A stretch of 9,363 nt of DNA from JAZDKP01 sp043802925 (GTDB lineage: Bacteria; Fibrobacterota; OXYB2-FULL-49-7; JAEUSG01): assembly GCA_043802925.1 (NCBI GenBank), contig JAZDKP010000132.1:1-9363 (forward strand). Reading direction: 5' to 3'. A program made the translations under genes and the position numbers. Under the pieces are notes generated by a model that saw nothing but the letters and a program-made list of their open reading frames with translations, was not told where the DNA came from and did not search any database. Within the stretch, counting starts at the first letter, position 1; every line of letters begins with the position of its first letter. Shown here piece by piece: positions 1 to 6,612 of this stretch.

Positions 1-829
1 CGGACTGGCCAGGGACAACAAAATCGCGCTCGATAACATCGAGGTCCTGGATCCGAAATCCTTTAAGGATATTGACGCACTCACACAGTTTCTGTTTGAG
101 CGGCGCAAAGCCAAAGGCATGACGCAGGAAGAGGCGGCCAAGCTCGCGCGCGACCCGCTCTTCTTTGGCGACCTCCTGGTGGGTATGGGCCGTGCCGATG
201 GCTGCGTGGCCGGCGCCCTGCACGCCACGGGCGACGTGGTCCGCGCCGCGCTCTACTGCATCGGCGCAAAAGAGGGCACGGTCTCCAGTTATTTCCTGAT
301 GCTCATCCCCAATTTCCGCGAAAACGAAGACTACACGCCCTTCATCTTCTCCGACTGTGGCGTGGTACCCTTCCCCACGGTGGAACAACTTTCCGCCATC
401 GCGTCGGCCTCGGCCGAGACCTACCGCAAGCTCGTGGGCGGCGAACCGCGCGTGGCCATGCTCTCCTACTCCACCAAAGGCAGCGCCAAGCACGAAAACC
501 TCGACAAGGTCCTCGAAGCCACCGCGTTGGTCAAAAAACGGTATCCCGCACTCAAGGTCGACGGCGAGTTTCAGCTCGACGCGGCCGTCATCCCCTCCAT
601 CGGCCAGCGCAAAGCGCCCGGAAGCGAAATTGCGGGACAGGCCAACACGCTGATTTTCCCGGACCTCAATGCCGGGAACATCTGTTACAAGGCGGTGGAA
701 AGGTTTGCCAAAGCCGTGGCGCTCGGGCCTATTCTCCAGGGGCTCAACAAGCCCGCCAATGACCTGTCGCGCGGCTGCTCGGCCGACGATGTGTTCAAGG
801 TGATTGCGATTACCGCGGTCAGCGCTTAG
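1..829 (+). CDS. pta: Phosphate acetyltransferase, C-terminal part (5' end outside window)
   Basis: This cytoplasmic enzyme interconverts acetyl-CoA plus phosphate and acetyl phosphate plus CoA, the first step of the Pta-Ack acetate pathway. The frame is open from base 2 to the TAG at 827-829, giving 275 visible residues. Short-form Pta proteins have about 330, so roughly 55-60 N-terminal residues are missing. Family signatures seen are FFGDLLVGMGRADGCVAGA near visible residue 53, ANTLIFPDLNAGNICYK, and GPILQGLNKPANDLSRGCSADD close to the C terminus. The last stretch holds the Ser-Arg pair and the Asp that match the active-site Ser309, Arg310 and Asp316 of the Methanosarcina thermophila enzyme. 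The internal ATG at 119 is not the start, because conserved-looking coding sequence continues upstream of it. A phosphate butyryltransferase is the main alternative, but these signatures fit Pta better. No ackA is in the window. The 3' end overlaps the convergent response-regulator gene by 11 bp. Confidence 0.93.
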   Translation, partial: GLARDNKIALDNIEVLDPKSFKDIDALTQFLFERRKAKGMTQEEAAKLARDPLFFGDLLVGMGRADGCVAGALHATGDVVRAALYCIGAKEGTVSSYFLMLIPNFRENEDYTPFIFSDCGVVPFPTVEQLSAIASASAETYRKLVGGEPRVAMLSYSTKGSAKHENLDKVLEATALVKKRYPALKVDGEFQLDAAVIPSIGQRKAPGSEIAGQANTLIFPDLNAGNICYKAVERFAKAVALGPILQGLNKPANDLSRGCSADDVFKVIAITAVSA

Positions 830-1277
830 TCGTGGATTTCCCGGCCGATGGCTTTTGCGAAAAGCCCTCAATGGAAGCGTAGAGTTTTTTAAGATTGACC
901 GGCTTGGAAAAGACGGCCTGAACGTCGAGGTCCTGGATGGTTTCGCCAGTGTAGTGCTGGGTGAACATGCCGGAAATGACGATAATCATCTTGTCCTTCA
1001 TATAAATATTCTCGCGCATTCTGGAAACCAGGCTCTTTCCGTCCATGCCGGGAATCATGAGGTCGAGGATGATGACGTCGGGCTTGAGGAACTTGATCAT
1101 GGTAAGGCCGTCAATGCCGTTTTCCGCGGACACGACCTTGTCGCCCTTCTTTTCAAAGAAAACCGTGAGCATCTCGACCGCATCGGGGTCGTCTTCGATT
1201 ATCAGAATCGTTTTCAGGTTTCTTTTCACGCCGCGAACAAGATAATTAAAACCCCTTGATTTTTCAAGGATTATCAT
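819..1277 (-). CDS. Single-domain (CheY-like) response regulator
   Basis: This is a 152-residue protein with one receiver domain at about residues 21-137 and no output domain. The visible phosphorylation machinery is complete: acidic pair Asp29-Asp30 in ILIIEDDPD, phospho-acceptor Asp72 in VIILDLMIPGMDG, switch Ser102 in VISGM, and Lys125 in FSKPVN. A basic, Ser/Thr-rich tail of about 15 residues follows and ends in KSTTKR. No histidine kinase is in the window, so it is an orphan here. It probably relays phosphate or acts by protein-protein contact; its partner is unknown. The start is uncertain. ATG at 1277 has only a weak purine stretch upstream. An in-frame GTG at 1229 (residue 17) would give the more usual short lead (VKRNLKTILIIEDD) before the first strand. 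The stop at 819-821 lies inside the convergent pta gene, so no terminator fits between them. Confidence 0.9.
   Translation of the reverse strand: MIILEKSRGFNYLVRGVKRNLKTILIIEDDPDAVEMLTVFFEKKGDKVVSAENGIDGLTMIKFLKPDVIILDLMIPGMDGKSLVSRMRENIYMKDKMIIVISGMFTQHYTGETIQDLDVQAVFSKPVNLKKLYASIEGFSQKPSAGKSTTKR
1254..1269 (-). other. Short perfect hairpin in the response-regulator leader or N-terminal codons
   Basis: On the minus strand the sequence reads CCTTGA-AAAA-TCAAGG, a 6-bp perfect stem with a 4-nt loop. It is followed by GGTTTTAATTAT. If the gene starts at GTG 1229, this lies in the untranslated leader; if it starts at ATG 1277, it lies in the first codons. The stem is short and only half GC, so the structure may be chance. 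Confidence 0.3.
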
Positions 1278-1306
1278 CCGCGTTTCCGTTCGACCCGCGT
1301 TACGGA

Positions 1307-1316
1307 GCGTTAACGC
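1307..1316. promoter_or_regulatory. Palindrome GCGTTAACGC, candidate operator (distal)
   Basis: This is a perfect 10-bp palindrome in the divergent region between the response regulator and tetR. It is preceded exactly 10 bp upstream by another copy of its left half (GCGTTA at 1297-1302). Its centre is 52 bp, about five helical turns, from the centre of the tetR-proximal palindrome at 1358-1369, and the two share the core CGTTAACG. Paired palindromes on one helix face are typical of dimeric repressor sites such as those of TetR-family proteins. The assignment to the adjacent TetR is inference. Confidence 0.5.
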
Positions 1317-1327
1317 CGTTGTTTTGC

Positions 1328-1357
1328 TTGTCTTCGCAAGTCAAGAGCGGTTATTTT
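1328..1357 (+). promoter_or_regulatory. Weak candidate promoter of tetR
   Basis: TTGTCT (1328-1333) and TATTTT (1352-1357), separated by 18 bp, each match the sigma-70 consensus at four of six positions. Transcription would begin around 1364, inside the proximal palindrome and about 10 nt before the ATG. The mRNA would then be nearly leaderless, which fits the absence of a Shine-Dalgarno sequence. Both boxes are poor matches. Confidence 0.3.
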
Positions 1358-1369
1358 ACCGTTAACGGT
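1358..1369. promoter_or_regulatory. Palindrome ACCGTTAACGGT, candidate operator (proximal)
   Basis: This perfect 12-bp palindrome ends 4 nt before the tetR ATG at 1374. It occupies the place where a ribosome-binding site or transcription start would be expected. A dimeric repressor bound here would block its own transcription, which fits TetR autoregulation. It shares the CGTTAACG core with the palindrome at 1307-1316. Confidence 0.55.
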
Positions 1370-1373
1370 TACA

Positions 1374-1964
1374 ATGGAATCTTTCACCCTCAAACAGACG
1401 ACGATTGTCAAAGCCTGTTGCGATTTGGTCCGCGCCAAGGGTTTAAAAGCCCTCACGACCAAGGAACTCGCCCGGTCGCTTCGAGTCACGGAGCCGGCCC
1501 TTTATCGTCATTTTAAAAGCAAATCCGACATCCTCTATGCCATCCTCAGCAGTATGGAAACCAATAATCGAGCCATTCGTGATGTGTTCCTCAAAAAGAG
1601 ACAGCCTACACTTGACAAACTGGAGAACATGTACTTGGCAACACTCGGCATGCTGGCGAAAAATCCACCCTTGGCCACAGCCATGCTTTCCGAGGAACTT
1701 TACCTGGAGGACAAACGGCTTTCGGCCAAAGTCCTGAACATCCAGAACGTCACGCTTGAAACGATCCGCCTTATCGTGGACGAAGGAATAAAAAAGAACC
1801 AGATACGCCGGCCCGTTTCTCGTGATGAAACGGCCCTGTTGATAATGGGTACCATGCGCTTTATTGCCATCCGCTGGCGCCTATCGGGGTTCCACCCGGA
1901 CCTCCTTAAACAGGTCCGCTCCTCCTGGCGCACACTGAAATCGCTGCTTAAGCCTCCGCGTTAA
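1374..1964 (+). CDS. TetR/AcrR-family transcriptional regulator
   Basis: This 196-residue protein has the usual length and architecture of TetR repressors. The N-terminal DNA-binding domain covers about residues 5-55. Its helix-turn-helix is in the stretch TTKELARSLRVTEPALYRHF (residues 28-47), followed by KSKSDILYAI. The rest is an all-helical ligand and dimer domain with no recognisable signature. A vicinal Cys15-Cys16 pair lies in the first helix. It could respond to metal or redox stress, but that is speculation. The ATG at 1374 is chosen because the first helix starts directly after it. No Shine-Dalgarno sequence precedes it; a 12-bp palindrome ends 4 nt upstream instead. The gene converges on the outer-membrane protein gene with a 14-nt gap. 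Its position beside a metal-efflux operon that lacks a visible cusRS makes it the best local candidate regulator. E. coli ComR, a copper-responsive TetR protein that controls an outer-membrane protein, is a known precedent. The ligand is unknown. Confidence 0.9.
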   Translation: MESFTLKQTTIVKACCDLVRAKGLKALTTKELARSLRVTEPALYRHFKSKSDILYAILSSMETNNRAIRDVFLKKRQPTLDKLENMYLATLGMLAKNPPLATAMLSEELYLEDKRLSAKVLNIQNVTLETIRLIVDEGIKKNQIRRPVSRDETALLIMGTMRFIAIRWRLSGFHPDLLKQVRSSWRTLKSLLKPPR

Positions 1965-1978
1965 TTCCCGCTCTCAAA

Positions 1979-2803
1979 CTAGAAAACGAAGGCCACCCCT
2001 CCCATATGGAAGGTATTGTAGCCCGTTGACATTTTCATGTATTTAAAACGGTAGGACAGGCCGATATGCCGGGTCAGGAAAACATTGGCCATGCCCGACA
2101 CCGTTGAATACAGGGAATCCGCGTCAGCCGTGGCGTGGTATTTGGCTTCCAGGTCGATGAAGTGGAAAATATTTGCGTTCACGCCCACCCCGGCCAGCGC
2201 AAACCAGTCGTCTGCGACAATGTCGGAATGCATTGGATACTGGAATACCGGGAAATCGACTTCAATTCTTCCGCGCACGCCCTGATACTGCACACCCGCC
2301 CAGGGAAAAGCCGTGAACTTGACAGAACCGGACGTTGGCGTAAACCGGTACCCCGCCCGGACAAACGGCGTATAGACGGTATTTTGCATTTCAAAGTCGC
2401 TGAACCCTGTATAACCGCCGTTTGTCATGGGCATCGAATTCGAATCCGCATCCAGGGTGATGGAAATGAATTCAGAACCCGCCCCGGCCACGCCGCTACC
2501 CCACCGGGAGGAGAGAAAATACACATCTCCCATCAAATGGCCGCCCCACACGGTGCTGTAGTTGATGTCCGACGATTGATAGAGAAAAGTGTTTGCCTGG
2601 AAAACCCCGGGCCGTATCCATTGAAAGAAAAAACCTTTTAAAAGAGAGGTGTCTTTGAGCGAAAGGGTGTAACCCTGGTGCGATGTCGAAACTTCATTGA
2701 TAAGGGCGCCGGCGTAAGGGCAGAGGACGCGAACGTCATCGGCATGGACGCTGGAAAAGAACAGCGACAGAAGTATATAAAACGCCGCAACCGGTTTCAG
2801 CAT
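1979..2803 (-). CDS. Predicted outer-membrane beta-barrel protein, unknown function
   Basis: I do not recognise the family. From ATG 2803 the product has 274 residues. A clear signal peptide starts MLKPVAAFYILLSLFFSSVHA, with likely cleavage before DDVRV. The mature part is rich in aromatic and glycine residues in alternating stretches (VYFLSSRWGSGVAGAG, FVRAGYRF, FPWAGVQYQGVRG, FALAGVGVNANIF, HIGLSYRFKYMKM). It ends in GGVAFVF, a C-terminal Phe typical of the barrel-assembly signal. Together these suggest a barrel of roughly 8-12 strands. A TTG at 2860 would extend the frame, but it lies inside the lipoprotein gene and puts 19 hydrophilic residues before the signal peptide, so I reject it. 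There is no Shine-Dalgarno sequence before 2803. The lipoprotein stop codon is 20 nt upstream, so translation is probably coupled. The gene is likely the second gene of a two-gene unit next to the metal-efflux operon. Confidence 0.8.
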   Translation of the reverse strand: MLKPVAAFYILLSLFFSSVHADDVRVLCPYAGALINEVSTSHQGYTLSLKDTSLLKGFFFQWIRPGVFQANTFLYQSSDINYSTVWGGHLMGDVYFLSSRWGSGVAGAGSEFISITLDADSNSMPMTNGGYTGFSDFEMQNTVYTPFVRAGYRFTPTSGSVKFTAFPWAGVQYQGVRGRIEVDFPVFQYPMHSDIVADDWFALAGVGVNANIFHFIDLEAKYHATADADSLYSTVSGMANVFLTRHIGLSYRFKYMKMSTGYNTFHMGGVAFVF

Positions 2804-2823
2804 GGAGGTTGGTCCGGGTATTA

Positions 2824-3291
2824 TTATTTTTTCAGTGTGAGGGTGCCCAGGTTCCGCCAACCGTTATAGGTATCAATGTTGATAAAATTGGAAATGGTCA
2901 GCGTGTCGTTTGATATGACGCCGGTATAAGCATGTCGCAGCGAGTCGGTTGGGACCATCTGATGCGTTGCATCACTGTGGCGGTCAATTGTTGGCGTAAA
3001 ATAAACACTGTCACTCACCGTATAGGTGCCCTCTTCTCCGGCCGGGGAGGTCCACCCCATTCCGATGTTCTCCTCAACTTTAAACGTATTATCGCTATAT
3101 AGCGAGTACCGGTATTTCGTCGTGTCATAATTCATACTCGGGGGCAAGGCAGCGGCCAGCACCGAATCATGCAAACCGCCCAGATAAACGGAACTGGTGA
3201 CTTCCGGCGTTGCCGCTGGGTTGTCTTCCTTGGAACAGCCTGCCAGGATAATGAGGGTGCACATGGCAACGAAAGCGAAAGAGCGCAACAT
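2824..3291 (-). CDS. Small outer-membrane lipoprotein, lipocalin-like beta-rich, unknown function
   Basis: This is a 155-residue product. A type II signal peptide has lipobox LAGC with the lipidated Cys19, followed by Ser and an acidic/Pro linker (KEDNPAATPE). Because +2 is Ser rather than Asp, export to the outer membrane is expected under the Lol rule of enterobacteria. After the linker come short beta-type stretches (YRYSLYSDNTFKVEE, GTYTVSDSVYFTP, AYTGVISNDTLTISNF, LGTLTLKK). These resemble a small lipocalin-like or NlpE-like barrel, but no family is certain. The mature part has no Cys besides Cys19, so NlpE's CXXC motif is absent. A strong Shine-Dalgarno AAGGAGG (plus-strand 3297-3303) with 5-nt spacing fixes the ATG at 3291. 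The gene lies 164 bp downstream of cusA with its own candidate promoter and operator, and heads a pair with the barrel gene. Confidence 0.82.
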   Translation of the reverse strand: MLRSFAFVAMCTLIILAGCSKEDNPAATPEVTSSVYLGGLHDSVLAAALPPSMNYDTTKYRYSLYSDNTFKVEENIGMGWTSPAGEEGTYTVSDSVYFTPTIDRHSDATHQMVPTDSLRHAYTGVISNDTLTISNFINIDTYNGWRNLGTLTLKK

Positions 3292-3296
3292 GAAAA

Positions 3297-3303
3297 CCTC
3301 CTT
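3297..3303 (-). promoter_or_regulatory. Strong Shine-Dalgarno site of the lipoprotein gene
   Basis: The minus strand reads AAGGAGG followed by TTTTC and ATG. This is a full anti-16S match at 5-nt spacing. It fixes the start at 3291 and is much stronger than the sites before the other genes here. Confidence 0.8.
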
Positions 3304-3346
3304 TATTGGTCATTTTGAATCAGGATATGCAAAACATAATCAATTC

Positions 3347-3375
3347 ATGTTAGTACGTGCTAACATAAACTACAA
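3347..3375 (-). promoter_or_regulatory. Candidate promoter with embedded 20-bp operator palindrome
   Basis: The minus strand has TTGTAG (3370-3375) and TAACAT (3347-3352) with an ideal 17-bp spacer, each box matching sigma-70 consensus at four of six positions. A palindrome of arms ATGTTAG and CTAACAT, with a 6-bp centre, covers 3347-3366. It therefore fills most of the spacer and all of the -10 box. A dimer bound there would block polymerase, so this looks like a repressor-controlled promoter for the lipoprotein and barrel genes. The arms share only GTTA/TAAC with the palindromes before tetR, so the same repressor may or may not bind both. Confidence 0.55.
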
Positions 3376-3435
3376 CTGCATGACGGACATACATATCCCT
3401 CTTGCCTCAAATAGAAACCAGGAACCCTGTGCGGG

Positions 3436-3455
3436 AAGGCTTCGCTACCGGCCTT
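3436..3455 (-). terminator. Weak hairpin directly after cusA
   Basis: The arms AAGGC and GCCTT enclose 10 nt directly beyond the cusA stop. On the minus strand no T-run follows (CCCGCAC instead), so a classic intrinsic terminator is doubtful; on the plus strand TTTT follows. It could be an RNA-stabilising 3' hairpin. The rest of the 3292-3455 gap holds only the promoter, operator and Shine-Dalgarno site listed separately. Confidence 0.25.
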
Positions 3456-6400
3456 TTAATCAGAAAGCCGCGCACCGGCAGATTTCCGTTTCCACAGATA
3501 ATAAATGGCCGGATACACCATCAGCTCCATAAGGACCGACGTCACCACTCCGCCCACCATGGGTGCGGCGATGCGCTTCATGACGTCCGCGCCCGCGCCG
3601 TGGCTCCAGAGAATTGGAAGCAAGCCGGCGATGATGACGGACGCGGTCATAATCTTGGGCCGCACGCGTTGAACCGCGCCCACATCAATGGCTGCTTTCA
3701 AATCCAAAGCTGTCTTCATTCGCCCCTTACCCACGGCATCCTCATAAGCGTGTTCAAGATATAACAGCATGATGACGCCGGTCTCTGCATCCAACCCGGC
3801 CAGCGCAATCATGCCCACCCAGACGGCCAGGCTCATATTGTAACCCAGAATGTACAAGAACCAAATAGCGCCCACCAGCGAAAAAGGCACGGCCAGGAAA
3901 ACAATCGCGGTCTTGGGAAGCGAACGGGTATTCAGGTAAATGATGAGCAAAACGATAAGCAGTGTCAATGGAATGACCACCCTCAACCGCTGCTGCATGC
4001 GCTGCATGTTCTCGAACTCACCGCTCCAAATGAGCGTATAACCGGTCGGTAATTTGACTTCGCGCGCAATCTTCGCCTGCGCCAGTTTGATATAGGTGCC
4101 GATGTCGATATTGCGGATATCCACAAATACCCAGGCATTGGGCCGTGTATTTTCGCTGCGGATGACCATGGGGCCTTTGGTAGTCGTGAGGGTTGCGACC
4201 TGGCCCAGTGGCACTTGGCGGCCATCCGGTGCTGACACCAGAATGGACTTCAACGATTCGATATTGTCGCGCAGTTCACGGCTGTAACGCAGATTGACGG
4301 AGTAACGTTCCAATCCTTCCACCGTGGTGGTCACGCGCATGCCCCCGAGCGCGGTTTCGATGGTTCCCTGGACATCGGCGAGCTGGAGGCCAAGCCGGGC
4401 CGCCTCTCTCCTGTCAATTTGAATGTCGAGATAATTGCCGCCGATGGCCCGCTCCGCGAACGCCGAGGCCGTGCCGCGGACATTCCGGATGGCCGCCTCC
4501 ACTTCCCTGCCAATCCTTTCAAGCGTATCGAGATTGGCGCCGGAAACCTTGATACCCACGGGCGTTTTGATGCCCGTGGTCAACATATCGATGCGCGTTT
4601 TAATGGGCATGGTCCAGGCATTGGTAAGACCGGGGAAACGGATGGCGTTGTCAAGCTCTTCAACCAGCTTTTCGTGCGTCATGCCCGGTCGCCATTGGGA
4701 TTCTGGTTTGAGGAGGATGGTGGTTTCGAGCATATCGAGCCCGGCCGGGTCCGTGGCGGTCTCGGCGCGGCCCGCCTTGCCGAACACGCTTTCAACTTCG
4801 GGGAAGGAACGGATGATTTTGTCCGTCTGCTGGAGTATTTCCTTTGCCTTGGTGATGGAAACCCCGGGCAGCGTGGTGGGCATGTAAAGCAGGTCACCCT
4901 CCCACAGGGGGGGCATGAACTCCGAACCGAGTAAAAGGAAGGGAATGACGGTGACCAGCACAACAATAAGCGCGGACAGGACGACCCGCTTGGGGCGCCG
5001 CAAGACCCAATTCACAACAGGATGATACAGCCGCATCAGGAAACGGTTGATGGGGTTTTTGTGCTCCGGAAGTATCTTTCCGCGCACAAAATATCCCATG
5101 AGAATGGGAACAATGGTGACGGCCAAGATAGCAGCCGCTCCCATGGAATAGGTTTTGGTGAAGGCAAGCGGCTTGAAAAGGCGGCCTTCCTGCGCTTCCA
5201 GTGAAAACACAGGAATGAAAGAAACGGTAATCACCAGGAGGGACCAGAATAGTGCGGGGCCGACCTCTTTGGACGCATCCAAAACTATCTGCCAATGGTC
5301 GCGCCGTTCTCCGGGCGGTTTCTCACTATCACGCTCAATGTGTTTGTGCAAGTTTTCAATCATGATGATGGCGGCGTCGACCATGGCACCGATGGCGATG
5401 GCAATGCCGCCAAGCGACATGATGTTCGCGCTCACGCCTTGGAACCGCATCACAATAAACGCCATCAATATTGCCGTGGGCAGGGTAAAAACCGCGACCA
5501 ACGCGCTCTGGGCATGGAACAGGAATATGAGACAGACCAACGCCACGATGATGATTTCCTCGATGAGCTTTCCGCGCAGGTGCCCAATGGCGCGCAGAAT
5601 GAGGCTGGAACGGTCATACACCGGAACGATTTTTACATCCGGAGGAAGTCCCTGTTTCGCAATCTCCAGCCGCTTCTTGACCTCTTCAATGACCTTGAGC
5701 GCATTTTCCCCGAAACGAATGACAATGACGCCACCTGCGACTTCGCCCTTGCCATCGAGTTCCGCCACGCCTCTGCGCATTTCGGGGCCCAGGGTGATAT
5801 TCGCGATGTCACCCAGGTACACCGGAGGGGCGTTTCCCATCCCGACCTTGACCGGGATGTTTTTGATGTCTTCCATGGAGCGGATATATCCAAGTCCGCG
5901 AATCATAAACTCCGATTCCGCGATTTCAATCACCTCGCCGCCCACATCATTGTTGCCGTTTTTCAGGGCCATTTCGACCCTGGAGAGCGGTATTTTATAG
6001 GCCTGCAATTTGAGCGGGTCGAGAGTCACCTGGTATTGCTTGACATATCCGCCAATGCTTGCGACTTCGCTCACCCCTTCAACACCGGACAACTCATATT
6101 TAAGGTACCAGTCCTGGTACGAACGGAGCTCCTGGAGCGACCGTTTGTCCGAGGTCAGCGCATATTCATAGACCCAGCCGACACCGGTCGCATCGGGCCC
6201 CAGCACAGGGACAATTCCCTGCGGCAACCGCTTCTGGGCCGAGTTCAGGAGTTCGAGGACACGGCTCCGGGCCCAGTAAATGTCGGTCCCGTCCTTGAAG
6301 ATGATGTAAACCAGGGAGTACCCGAAAAAGGAATATCCCCGGACCACGCGGGCGCCCGGCACGGAGACAAGCGTTGTTGTGAGGGGGTAGGTGACCTGGT

Positions 6401-6587
6401 CTTCGATGATACGGGGTGACTGGCCCTTAAACTCAGTGTAAACAATGACCTGGACATCGCTGAGATCCGGAATGGCATCCACCGGAGTTGTCAGAAGTGC
6501 CCGTAGTCCTGCCAAAATCGCAAGGATTGTCAGGAAGATGACAATCACCCGGTTACGCACGGAAAGTTCGATTATTTTCTGGAGCAT
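3456..6587 (-). CDS. cusA: Cu(I)/Ag(I) HME-RND efflux pump, inner-membrane subunit (CusA/SilA type)
   Basis: This 1043-residue proton-driven antiporter moves monovalent copper or silver from periplasm (and possibly cytoplasm) into the adaptor/channel complex. It has normal full length. The first transmembrane helix lies near residues 13-32, further helices at about 340-500 and 533-553, and the last group at about 868-1030, with two large periplasmic loops between. The helix-4 signature GGIAIAIGAMVDAAIIMIEN (393-412) is that of copper/silver pumps. Asp404, Glu935 and Lys978 correspond to the E. coli proton-relay residues Asp405, Glu939 and Lys984. Met569 (DLLYMP), Met619 (LDMLETT) and Met668 (RIDMLTTG) correspond to the metal-binding triad Met573, Met623 and Met672. 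Met390, Met402, Met409, Met482 and Met1003 fit the channel relay. ATG 6587 follows cusB by 25 nt with only a weak purine-rich site, so translation is probably coupled. Zn/Co/Cd transport is unlikely given the methionines. Confidence 0.96.
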   Translation of the reverse strand: MLQKIIELSVRNRVIVIFLTILAILAGLRALLTTPVDAIPDLSDVQVIVYTEFKGQSPRIIEDQVTYPLTTTLVSVPGARVVRGYSFFGYSLVYIIFKDGTDIYWARSRVLELLNSAQKRLPQGIVPVLGPDATGVGWVYEYALTSDKRSLQELRSYQDWYLKYELSGVEGVSEVASIGGYVKQYQVTLDPLKLQAYKIPLSRVEMALKNGNNDVGGEVIEIAESEFMIRGLGYIRSMEDIKNIPVKVGMGNAPPVYLGDIANITLGPEMRRGVAELDGKGEVAGGVIVIRFGENALKVIEEVKKRLEIAKQGLPPDVKIVPVYDRSSLILRAIGHLRGKLIEEIIIVALVCLIFLFHAQSALVAVFTLPTAILMAFIVMRFQGVSANIMSLGGIAIAIGAMVDAAIIMIENLHKHIERDSEKPPGERRDHWQIVLDASKEVGPALFWSLLVITVSFIPVFSLEAQEGRLFKPLAFTKTYSMGAAAILAVTIVPILMGYFVRGKILPEHKNPINRFLMRLYHPVVNWVLRRPKRVVLSALIVVLVTVIPFLLLGSEFMPPLWEGDLLYMPTTLPGVSITKAKEILQQTDKIIRSFPEVESVFGKAGRAETATDPAGLDMLETTILLKPESQWRPGMTHEKLVEELDNAIRFPGLTNAWTMPIKTRIDMLTTGIKTPVGIKVSGANLDTLERIGREVEAAIRNVRGTASAFAERAIGGNYLDIQIDRREAARLGLQLADVQGTIETALGGMRVTTTVEGLERYSVNLRYSRELRDNIESLKSILVSAPDGRQVPLGQVATLTTTKGPMVIRSENTRPNAWVFVDIRNIDIGTYIKLAQAKIAREVKLPTGYTLIWSGEFENMQRMQQRLRVVIPLTLLIVLLIIYLNTRSLPKTAIVFLAVPFSLVGAIWFLYILGYNMSLAVWVGMIALAGLDAETGVIMLLYLEHAYEDAVGKGRMKTALDLKAAIDVGAVQRVRPKIMTASVIIAGLLPILWSHGAGADVMKRIAAPMVGGVVTSVLMELMVYPAIYYLWKRKSAGARLSD

Positions 6588-6612
6588 AGTTCTTATCGCT
6601 TCTTACACTATG

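Noticed and set aside
804..1259. A 151-codon plus-strand frame opposite the response regulator
   Set aside because: The minus-strand frame has all receiver active-site residues; this one is its complement.
1256..1516. An 86-codon plus-strand frame running into tetR
   Set aside because: It overlaps the helix-turn-helix coding region in another frame and has no domain or start signal.
1946..1955. GCTTAAGC palindrome near the end of tetR as a terminator
   Set aside because: Only 8 bp, no loop and no T-run; it is within coding sequence and most likely chance.
2135..2641. A 168-codon plus-strand open frame opposite the barrel gene
   Set aside because: The opposite strand has a signal peptide, alternating beta pattern and C-terminal Phe; this frame has none of these and no ribosome site.
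2804..2860. TTG start extending the outer-membrane protein by 19 residues
   Set aside because: It lies inside the lipoprotein gene and would put hydrophilic residues before an otherwise perfect signal peptide at ATG 2803.
5295..6419. A 374-codon open frame on the plus strand opposite cusA (and a 281-codon frame at 5155-6000)
   Set aside because: The products are His/Asp/Arg-rich or low-complexity with no domain, and the opposite strand carries an unmistakable CusA. They are antisense shadows.
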